A DNA stretch of 20,213 bases from NCBI GenBank assembly GCA_009778535.1, contig WRJP01000013.1:1-20213 (forward strand). Direction: 5' to 3'. Under the pieces are notes generated by a model. It was not told the DNA's origin. It ran no database searches and saw only the letters and a list, made by a program, of their open reading frames with translations. Below, in pieces: positions 1-6,204 of this stretch. The position numbers and the translations under genes are program-made. How positions within the stretch are numbered: position 1 is the first letter of the stretch; the number at the start of each line of letters is the position of its first letter. The DNA comes from Propionibacteriaceae bacterium (GTDB lineage Bacteria; Actinomycetota; Actinomycetes; Propionibacteriales; Propionibacteriaceae).

Positions 1-471
1 CCAGTTATCTACATATCTACTGGTTCGTGGGATACCTACTCGTTTTTGCGCCGCTTCTTGGCAAAGCATCGTTTCCCGAACGGTCCAATGCTGCTCACTG
101 ACTGGGGGCCCACCAATACCGGCTTCTTCCGCTCTGGAACTGACCATAAGGCAAACACGCTGCAACAGATAGCCCAGACATTTCCTAACATCAGCTGGGT
201 GTTGATTGGCGACGACGGTCAACACGACCTGGAAATCTATTCCACATTTTCACAAGGGGCACCGCACTTGGTACGCGCGATAGCTATCAGACAACTCAGC
301 CCCACCGAACAGGTGCTGGCGCACGGCACTTTAACTCCACTCGATGAGCAGACGACAATCTCGAAGGTTGTTCCAACGGTTCTCGCCAGAGATGGACGCG
401 GGCTGCTCGCAGGGCTGCGAACCATATTGAAAAAGCGTCCTAAAAGTGCCCCAGGTTCAGAGAGGAAATAA
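1..471 (+). CDS. App1/DUF2183-family protein, 3' part
   Basis: The frame is open from base 1, so the gene begins before the window; about 156 C-terminal residues are visible. The visible part begins PVIYISTGSWDTYSF and contains LLTDWG, a His-Lys pair and a WVLIGDDGQHDLEIYSTF block. This pattern (aromatic strand, DWG, then IGD-GQ-D-EIY) is the C-terminal half of the App1/DUF2183 domain, named for yeast phosphatidate phosphatase App1. The DxDxT catalytic motif of that family would lie upstream and is not seen. The role of bacterial members is not well established; a lipid phosphatase activity is only inference. The stop codon TAA overlaps the parC start by one base (TAATG), which indicates translational coupling. 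An internal TTG at 46 is not the real start, since the homology continues before it. Confidence 0.8.
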   Translation, partial: PVIYISTGSWDTYSFLRRFLAKHRFPNGPMLLTDWGPTNTGFFRSGTDHKANTLQQIAQTFPNISWVLIGDDGQHDLEIYSTFSQGAPHLVRAIAIRQLSPTEQVLAHGTLTPLDEQTTISKVVPTVLARDGRGLLAGLRTILKKRPKSAPGSERK

Positions 472-2906
472 TGGTGACGAAAACCCGCCTTGATGAGGAG
501 TTTGAAGAACGAATCGTTGATGTTGATGTTTCGTCGGAGTTGGAATCGTCATTTCTGGAGTACGCATATTCGGTCATCTATTCCAGGGCGCTCCCAGATG
601 CACGTGACGGTCTGAAACCGGTGCAGCGGCGCATCCTTTACACAGCCGCGCAGATGGGTCTGAAACCCGATACTTCGCATGTGAAATCAGCCCGAGTCGT
701 TGGTCAAGTGATGGGGCAACTCCATCCCCACGGCGACGGCGCTATCTATGACGCTCTCGTACGGTTGGCGCAGCCATGGTCGCTGCGGCTGACGTTGATG
801 GATGGACACGGCAATTTCGGTTCGCTCGATTCCGGTCCTGCCGCAATGCGGTACACCGAATGCCGGATGTCTGCGGCAGCGGTAGCTATGACAGCCGGGC
901 TTGACCAGGAAACGGTAGATTTTCGACCGAACTATGACGGCAAAGAGAGCGAACCCTCAGTATTGCCTGCGGCTTTCCCTAACCTGTTGGTTAATGGCTC
1001 AACTGGAATTGCAGTTGGGATGGCTACGAATATCCCCCCTCACAATCTGGGCGAAGTAGTGCAAGCATTGAAATACCTCCTCGCATATCCCGATGCCAGT
1101 ACTGACGATTTGATGCGTTACATTCCCGGGCCAGATTTACCGACTGGGGGGAAAATCATTGGGCTGGAAGGAATCAAAGAGGCATATGAAAGCGGCCGCG
1201 GAACTTTCAAAATCCGAGCAAACGCGCGGATAGAGCAGGTCAGTCCGCGTAGAAAAGGCATTGTTGTCACCGAATTGCCATATCAGGTTGGGCCAGAGCG
1301 AATCATGGAACAACTCAAAGCGTTGCATCTGGCCAAGAAGATTACCGGCATTTCCGATGTTAAGGACTTGACTGATCTGGCCAACGGCACCCGATTGGTG
1401 ATTGAGGTGAAGAACGGCATCAACGCCGAAGCCTTGTTGGAGAAGCTGTACCAGTTGACCAAGTTGGAGGATTCTTTCGGAATCAATGCCGTCGCACTGG
1501 TCAATGGGCAGCCGACGACTATGGGGCTGAAGCAGATGCTGGAAGTGTATTTACACCACCGTATCGAAGTCACATTGCGGCGTACGGCTTTCCTGCTGCG
1601 GCAAGCCCAAGATCGGCTGCATCTGGTCGAAGGTTTACTGCTCGCCATCGTTGACATTGACGATGTGCTGGCCATCATCCGTAGCAGTGACGATGTAGCT
1701 ACCGCTCGGTTGCGCTTGATGGAAGCGTTTGAACTGTCCGAGATACAAGCCAATTACATCTTGGATATGCAACTGCGGCGTTTGACAAAATTTTCACGAA
1801 TCCAGCTGGAATCAGAGCGCGACAAGCTACTTACCACCATCACCGATTTGGAGCGAATTTTAGGCTCTGAAACACGCCTACATGAAGTGATCGCCGACGA
1901 ACTTGACGAAATCGCCCTGACACACGGCACCGGACGCCGTACTGTACTGCTGGCAGCGGCTGGTACCCAAGTGAGCGCCGCGACACAACTGGAAATAGCA
2001 GATACCCCGTGTTGGGTATTGCTGAGTTCGGCTGGGCTGCTGGCACGTACCGAAAGCGGCGAGCCACTTCCAAGTTCGGGGCCGCGCAGCGGACATGACC
2101 TCATCACCTCAGCGATTCGCAGCACCACCAGAGGCGAGTATGGATTACTCACCAGCGCTGGGAGAGTCATCAAGGCTGCAACTATCGACCTGCACAGTGT
2201 TCCGATAACTGCCACCGCTTTGAACTTGCAGGGCGGGTCGTTGGCATCCGAATTGATCGACATGGAACCTGGGGAGCGGATTTTAGGGCTAACTACGTTG
2301 TCAGCTGACACGTATGGTTGGGCTGTTGGTACTCGAAACGGAATCGTCAAACGCACAAATCCGGAAATCCTCAGCAAGGACTTCTGGGACATAATCAAAC
2401 TTGATGCTGGAGACGAAGTCGTTGGAGCCGTTGAGTTGAGTCACGACTTGGACGATTTTGTGTTCATTACCTCAGATGCGCAGTTACTGCACTTCCCAGC
2501 CAGTACGGTGCGGCCGCAGGGACGCAATGGCGGCGGTATCGCCGGTATTAATCTTGCCCGTGACGCAAAAGCCATCTTCTTTGGGGTCAGCAATCTGATC
2601 GACTCCGCAGTAGTGACCAATGCAGGTTCCTCCCAAGCCTTACCGGACATTCAGACTGGCAGCGTTAAAGTCACACCATTTGCTGCGTTTCCGGCAAAGG
2701 GACGGGCAACCAGTGGAGTGCGCTGTCATCGTTTCCTTAAAGGCGAGGACACCCTGATTCGAGCCTGGGTTGGACCAACTCCTGTCATTGCTGCCGCAGC
2801 CAGCGGTTCACCTATCGACCTGCCCGCGCCCGACACCCGCCGCGATGCCTCCGGCACTCCCACCTTTGCCTCAATAGCTGGCCTAGGTACCCGATTCCAC
2901 GTCTGA
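471..2906 (+). CDS. parC: DNA topoisomerase IV subunit A (ParC/GyrA family)
   Basis: Type IIA topoisomerase cleavage subunit, 811 aa, acting with ParE to decatenate or relax DNA in the cytoplasm. In order: N-terminal helix and winged-helix region with KPVQRRIL (50-56), HPHGD (85-89), catalytic Tyr128 preceded by Arg127 in AAMRYTE, tower and coiled-coil region (about 220-465), and a C-terminal beta-pinwheel (about 511-811) with a RPQGRNGGGI motif (681-690) in place of a canonical GyrA box. The pairing with a nearby parE and the absence of a clear QRRGGKG box favour topoisomerase IV over gyrase, but gyrase A cannot be fully excluded without seeing the rest of the genome. ATG at 471 has a GAGAGG ribosome site at about 459-465 and overlaps the preceding stop. 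Residue 90, which aligns with E. coli GyrA Ser83, is Gly. Its C-terminal domain is duplicated as a free-standing gene at 5188. Confidence 0.95.
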   Translation: MVTKTRLDEEFEERIVDVDVSSELESSFLEYAYSVIYSRALPDARDGLKPVQRRILYTAAQMGLKPDTSHVKSARVVGQVMGQLHPHGDGAIYDALVRLAQPWSLRLTLMDGHGNFGSLDSGPAAMRYTECRMSAAAVAMTAGLDQETVDFRPNYDGKESEPSVLPAAFPNLLVNGSTGIAVGMATNIPPHNLGEVVQALKYLLAYPDASTDDLMRYIPGPDLPTGGKIIGLEGIKEAYESGRGTFKIRANARIEQVSPRRKGIVVTELPYQVGPERIMEQLKALHLAKKITGISDVKDLTDLANGTRLVIEVKNGINAEALLEKLYQLTKLEDSFGINAVALVNGQPTTMGLKQMLEVYLHHRIEVTLRRTAFLLRQAQDRLHLVEGLLLAIVDIDDVLAIIRSSDDVATARLRLMEAFELSEIQANYILDMQLRRLTKFSRIQLESERDKLLTTITDLERILGSETRLHEVIADELDEIALTHGTGRRTVLLAAAGTQVSAATQLEIADTPCWVLLSSAGLLARTESGEPLPSSGPRSGHDLITSAIRSTTRGEYGLLTSAGRVIKAATIDLHSVPITATALNLQGGSLASELIDMEPGERILGLTTLSADTYGWAVGTRNGIVKRTNPEILSKDFWDIIKLDAGDEVVGAVELSHDLDDFVFITSDAQLLHFPASTVRPQGRNGGGIAGINLARDAKAIFFGVSNLIDSAVVTNAGSSQALPDIQTGSVKVTPFAAFPAKGRATSGVRCHRFLKGEDTLIRAWVGPTPVIAAAASGSPIDLPAPDTRRDASGTPTFASIAGLGTRFHV

Positions 2907-3068
2907 GGTTCCCGCTAGTTGCCGCTGCTTGTTTGTTCTCTTTCTTGTCATTGGGCGGCGTCAGCTCAAGAACCCATTGCAACCGTAGTGAAGCTAGAAC
3001 GGAGTCTGTGGGCGCTTGGTAGCAGCATTCCAATTTGAGGGTTGTTGCTCGGTTCGGCGAGCTCTACT

Positions 3069-3105
3069 TAAGTGTCGCACTTACGGCTCGAAGGTGTTAC
3101 ACTTT
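3069..3105 (+). promoter_or_regulatory. vapBC promoter with twin palindromic operators
   Basis: An extended -10 box, TG-T-TACACT (3095-3103), ends 6 bases before the antitoxin ATG at 3110, so the mRNA is probably leaderless. Two related 15-base palindromes lie here: 3069-3083 (TAAGTG-TCG-CACTTA, perfect around a 3-base centre) and 3091-3105 (AAGGTGTTACACTTT, one mismatched pair). Their cores match at 10 of 13 positions and their centres are 22 bp apart, about two helical turns. The second covers the -10 box. This is the expected arrangement for autorepression by a ribbon-helix-helix antitoxin. No good -35 box is visible. Confidence 0.6.
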
Positions 3106-3109
3106 GGGC

Positions 3110-3361
3110 ATGCCGACAACCTATCCGCGATACACCGTCACTGACACTGGCTCTATAGCTCAGGCGCTGGATGCTGCTCATACCCTGTGGCCGGATGTTC
3201 CGCGCGGAACAGCGCTACTTACCAAACTTGCAACATCCGGAGCGGAGGCTTTGACCCGCGACGTACAGGCCCGAATAGCTGCCGTTGATGCCTTGACGGC
3301 GTTCGGAGACGCCTATTATCCGAACTACTTAGAACAGTTACGACAGGATTGGCCAAAGTGA
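3110..3361 (+). CDS. vapB: VapB-type antitoxin
   Basis: Small protein of 83 aa directly upstream of a PIN-domain toxin. The N-terminal segment (PRYTVTDTGSIAQALDAA, about residues 6-23) resembles the strand-helix start of a ribbon-helix-helix DNA-binding fold, followed by a second helix (about 32-48) and a C-terminal tail rich in aromatic and acidic residues (FGDAYYPNYLEQL) of the kind that binds the toxin. I chose ATG 3110 because the longer reading from 3035 would run through the palindromic promoter, and the -10 box lies 6 bases upstream. Its TGA overlaps the toxin GTG by the GTGA arrangement. Expected role: neutralise the toxin and repress the operon. Family assignment rests mainly on context and the weak fold pattern. 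Confidence 0.75.
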   Translation: MPTTYPRYTVTDTGSIAQALDAAHTLWPDVPRGTALLTKLATSGAEALTRDVQARIAAVDALTAFGDAYYPNYLEQLRQDWPK

Positions 3362-3750
3362 CAGCAACCGTGCTTGATGCCAGCGTCCTTATAGCTGCCA
3401 TGCATTCGCTTGATGTGCACCATCAGTCGGTATCTGCATATCTGAAGCAAGCTGTCATTGACACCACGCTGTATGTACCGGCTTTGAATCTGGCGGAAGC
3501 ACTGGTAGGTCAAGTCCGCTGTGGCCGCGGAACCGAAGCTGCACAAGCAATAAAAGCTCTCGGCATTGCGGTCATAGCAGACGAGTTCATCGACCCGCTT
3601 GCGCTAGCTTCGCTGCGCGTAAATACTGGGCTGAAACTTCCTGACTGCGTACTTTTGGCTGCGGCCTTGCATTTGAATGCAAACCTGGCGACGACCGACA
3701 AAGCATTAGCGAAAGCAGCACAAAAACTCCAAATCGCACTGGCACTGTGA
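3358..3750 (+). CDS. vapC: VapC-type PIN-domain toxin
   Basis: PIN-domain ribonuclease of 130 aa, the toxin partner of the preceding gene. The acidic residues of the PIN active site are visible in order: Asp in LDASVLIA near the N-terminus, Glu in NLAEALVG (about residue 47), Asp in LPDCVLLAAAL (about 100) and Asp in ATTDKAL (about 117). VapC toxins cut specific RNAs (tRNA or rRNA) with Mg2+; the target here cannot be read from sequence. The preferred start is GTG 3358, which overlaps the antitoxin stop (GTGA) and has AGGA upstream at about 3342; a TTG at 3349 is a less likely start. The reading frame is intact and all catalytic acids are kept, so the toxin should be active. Confidence 0.88.
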   Translation: MTATVLDASVLIAAMHSLDVHHQSVSAYLKQAVIDTTLYVPALNLAEALVGQVRCGRGTEAAQAIKALGIAVIADEFIDPLALASLRVNTGLKLPDCVLLAAALHLNANLATTDKALAKAAQKLQIALAL

Positions 3751-3752
3751 CC

Positions 3753-3767
3753 ATGGCCTGTAGCCAT
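3753..3767. terminator. short hairpin between convergent vapC and sppA-like gene
   Basis: ATGGC (3753-3757), loop CTGTA, GCCAT (3763-3767) forms a 5-bp stem two bases after the vapC stop, followed at a distance by TTTT (3774-3777). It lies in the 46-base gap between two convergent genes and could weakly end transcription from either side. The stem is short and there is no proper U-tract, so this is tentative. Confidence 0.3.
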
Positions 3768-3796
3768 AACCGATTTTCAGCTTCTGGAAAAAACTC

Positions 3797-5044
3797 CTAG
3801 CGACAAAGCGCGGCGGCATCCCCATAGTAGGCCAACGTCGTCGGCGATGTACCACAGAGCGTGGCTGACAGGCGCAGCGTCGGGTCTGACGAAAGCACGG
3901 GAGCGACCCCTGGAATGCGGGCATTGGCTCCCAGCAATTGATCTATGAAAGACGGCATCGCCGGTGCGATGAACCTGGTATCGGCAGGGTTAAGTCCCAT
4001 AGTGGTAGCTGCCGCACTGAACGCTTCGTTGCGTCCCATAACGGCATCAATCAACCCGTTCTTTACCGCATCGTCTCCGCTAAACAAACTCGCCCCGAAG
4101 TCGTTAGTGATCGTTTCGGTAGAAAGTTTTCTTCCCGCCGCAACGTGCGCGACGAATTTTTGATAGTCGGAAGCTATCAAATTGGTGAGCATGGCACGTT
4201 CGTCAGTGGTGAGTTTCCGGAAGGGATTGCCTGCATCCTTGCCCCAACCTTGGGTGATGTATTCCTGGGTGATTCCCCCTGACGCCGTCACCCCGCCGTT
4301 CAGCAACCCGCCATCAATGGAAGTCACCTGATCGTAGTACTCGAATGGACCCATGATCACCCCGATACTCCCTACGATTGATCCATAGTCAGCAATGATC
4401 TGATCAACGCCCGCCATCGCAAGCATTCCACCCGAAGCAGACATCCCCTGCACAATCGCTACCACTTTGTGCCCAGTCCGCTCCTGATAGCGAGTAACGG
4501 CTTCGGCTATTGCCCATGACCCGTTGATGCTGCCGCCTGGAGTATTCAGCACCAGCAACAGACCTGCTGAATCTTCTGCTTTTATTTGGTCGATGATGTC
4601 AGCGATCTCATAACCGTAAGTGCCGCCGAAACTGGTTGTGCCATCCCTGGCATCAGCCATGATAGTTCCATTGATATTGATCGCTCTAACAGTATTTGCA
4701 GCGGTGTAATCACCCCAAATGACTTCGTACCGCGCTCCAGAATCTCCCGGAACTACAGCGGCAAGAATCACCACAGCTAGCAGCGTGCTAACCATCATTC
4801 CTATCGACAGAACTGTTCCAAAGCCGATTCCAAATCCGGAGCCAGCTCCAAATCCGTAACCGAACCCCTTGCGTTTTGGAACGACCGGCGCGCTTGTGAC
4901 TTGCGGTACCAAAAGTTGCGGTGCTGGAGCGGCAGCAAACTGCTCAGGTGCCACACGCCTGGGTTGCTGAGACGGAATGGAACCACTAGGAACGCCAGAT
5001 TCAGTGTTCCTGGCTTCAAAAGCTTTTTCGGGGACTTCGTTCAT
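3797..5044 (-). CDS. Membrane-anchored S49 peptidase (SppA-like signal peptide peptidase)
   Basis: Serine-lysine peptidase of the S49 (SppA/SohB) family, 415 aa, expected to cut remnant signal peptides or membrane proteins. Layout from the chosen start: a polar Pro/Ala-rich N-terminal tail (1-57), a Gly/Phe-rich stretch (60-76), one membrane segment (about 77-99), then the S49 domain facing outward. VIWGD-TAANTVRAININGTIM opens the fold; NTPGGS is at 167-172; the nucleophile is Ser204 in MSASGG; the general base is probably Lys269 in GWGKDAGNPFR. The C-terminal tail holds two Cys (397, 414). ATG 5044 is preferred over the upstream in-frame start at 5101 because AGGAG lies 8 bases before it. 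The gene is convergent with vapC and divergent from the orphan CTD gene. Confidence 0.88.
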   Translation of the reverse strand: MNEVPEKAFEARNTESGVPSGSIPSQQPRRVAPEQFAAAPAPQLLVPQVTSAPVVPKRKGFGYGFGAGSGFGIGFGTVLSIGMMVSTLLAVVILAAVVPGDSGARYEVIWGDYTAANTVRAININGTIMADARDGTTSFGGTYGYEIADIIDQIKAEDSAGLLLVLNTPGGSINGSWAIAEAVTRYQERTGHKVVAIVQGMSASGGMLAMAGVDQIIADYGSIVGSIGVIMGPFEYYDQVTSIDGGLLNGGVTASGGITQEYITQGWGKDAGNPFRKLTTDERAMLTNLIASDYQKFVAHVAAGRKLSTETITNDFGASLFSGDDAVKNGLIDAVMGRNEAFSAAATTMGLNPADTRFIAPAMPSFIDQLLGANARIPGVAPVLSSDPTLRLSATLCGTSPTTLAYYGDAAALCR

Positions 5045-5063
5045 GATGGCTCCTATCGCGCGA

Positions 5064-5092
5064 CTGATAACAATGCTAACCCGCAATGACAA
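5064..5092 (-). promoter_or_regulatory. Predicted promoter of the SppA-like gene
   Basis: On the minus strand TTGTCA (5087-5092, one base from the -35 consensus) is followed after 17 bases by TATCAG (5064-5069, four of six). The start site would fall near 5057, giving a leader of about 13 bases that contains the AGGAG ribosome site. Spacing and quality are reasonable but the -10 is not strong. Confidence 0.45.
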
Positions 5093-5151
5093 CACATTCA
5101 CATTTACTGCTCACTGATTTACGTTGTCTCATCGCCTGGATAAGACAGAAG

Positions 5152-5187
5152 GGGACAACTAGCTAAAAGAGCAGGTATATTCAAACT
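5152..5187 (+). promoter_or_regulatory. Predicted promoter of orphan CTD gene, leaderless
   Basis: A strong -10 box TATATT (5176-5181) ends 6 bases before ATG 5188, placing the start of transcription at or next to the start codon. GGGACA (5152-5157) at 18 bases upstream is a partial -35 (four of six). No ribosome site is correctly placed, which fits a leaderless mRNA. Confidence 0.5.
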
Positions 5188-6204
5188 ATGAGTTTGAGTG
5201 TGGAACAGCGCAAAACCTTGGAAGCAGAACGTGCGGATCTAGTTTCCCGTCTGGGCGAAATTGATGCCCTGCTGCGAAGTGCAACCAGTGATGTCATCCC
5301 CGACGACACCAGTTGGGTTTTGCTCAGTTCTACCGGTCTGCTGGGACGCTGGGAAAGTGCTGAAATCTCACTTACTGGCCCGAGAACAACTCATGATGTC
5401 ATCACCAGCGCCATCCGCACACCCGGGATATTTGGAGTGATCACAAATCAGGGGCGAATCATCCAAGCAAAAAGCAGTGAGTTGCCCCAAGTCGCCTCCG
5501 GACTCACAACTCCAAACCTGCAAGGCGGAATTCTGGCTGGTAATTTCATCGCATTAGCTGCTGGCGAGAAAGCGCTGGCGCTGACCACCTTGACATCACA
5601 AACCTACGGATGGGCGTTGGGAACACGCAATGGCATAGTGAAACGCACCAATCCCGAAATCCCCAAGGGTGATGAACCGTTCGAGATAATCAGATTGGAA
5701 GCAGGTGATGAAGTTGTTGGCGCATGCGAGCTACAACACGAGCATCGGCAGCTAGTTTTCATCACGGACGACGGAAAGTTGCTGCACTATCCGGCCGCAT
5801 CGGTACGTCCCCAGGGTAGAGCCGGTGGCGGTATCGTCGGCATAAAGCTGGAGCTGCGCACCCAGGTGGTGTTCTTCGGAGCGGGGAATCTAGCAAGCGA
5901 TCTGGTGGCCACAAACGCTGGCCGCACTACTGCGATAGCGTCAGAAAGCGCGGGAAGTTTGAAAGTTACTCCGCTCGACGCATTCCCAACTAAAGGCAGA
6001 GCAACCGGCGGAGTCCGCTGTCATCGTTTCCTAAAGGGTGAGGACACACTCTATTCAGGCTGGGTTGGCGCAGCACCAGCCATTGCCGCAACGAAAACTG
6101 GCAGTCCGTCTAATCTTCCGCAAATCGACCCGCGCCGTGACGGGTCAGGAACTCCCGCCTCGCTGCGAGTTAGTGGCATTGGCAGTCGAAAGTTGGAACT
6201 CTAG
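5188..6204 (+). CDS. Free-standing ParC/GyrA C-terminal beta-pinwheel protein
   Basis: 338 aa protein made of a short coiled-coil stub (about 1-30) and a full type IIA topoisomerase C-terminal domain (about 40-338), with no breakage-reunion domain and no catalytic Tyr. It matches the C-terminal 300 residues of the ParC encoded at 471-2906 along its whole length: WVLLSS, NLQGG, GTRNGIVKRTNPEI, AGDEVVGA, VRPQGR-GGGI, GVRCHRFLKGEDTL and RRD-SGTP are shared, and by eye well over half of positions agree. The stub (LEAERADLVSRLGEIDALL) aligns with ParC residues 446-464, after which about 45 ParC residues are missing. So it looks like a duplication of the parC 3' end with an internal deletion. In gyrase and topoisomerase IV this domain binds and bends DNA; a stand-alone copy may bind DNA or modulate topoisomerase IV. 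Its TAG overlaps the parE stop (CTAG). Function not established. Confidence 0.9.
   Translation: MSLSVEQRKTLEAERADLVSRLGEIDALLRSATSDVIPDDTSWVLLSSTGLLGRWESAEISLTGPRTTHDVITSAIRTPGIFGVITNQGRIIQAKSSELPQVASGLTTPNLQGGILAGNFIALAAGEKALALTTLTSQTYGWALGTRNGIVKRTNPEIPKGDEPFEIIRLEAGDEVVGACELQHEHRQLVFITDDGKLLHYPAASVRPQGRAGGGIVGIKLELRTQVVFFGAGNLASDLVATNAGRTTAIASESAGSLKVTPLDAFPTKGRATGGVRCHRFLKGEDTLYSGWVGAAPAIAATKTGSPSNLPQIDPRRDGSGTPASLRVSGIGSRKLEL

Noticed and set aside
1754..2398. Minus-strand open frame (214 codons) inside parC
   Set aside because: It lies antisense to the conserved coiled-coil and C-terminal domain of ParC, has a Ser-rich composition and no motif.
471..2906. Gyrase subunit A instead of topoisomerase IV
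   Set aside because: No clear QRRGGKG GyrA box is seen in the C-terminal domain, and the neighbouring B subunit is of ParE type. The call would be reversed if the genome has no other gyrA.
2907..3068. Intrinsic terminator after parC
   Set aside because: Only a 5-bp stem (GCTCG at 3047-3051 with CGAGC at 3058-3062) was found, without a T-tract and far from the stop; not enough to call.
5188..6204. Pseudogene of parC
   Set aside because: The frame is open for 338 codons with its own -10 box and intact domain motifs, and no stops or frameshifts were seen, so it is treated as a real gene.
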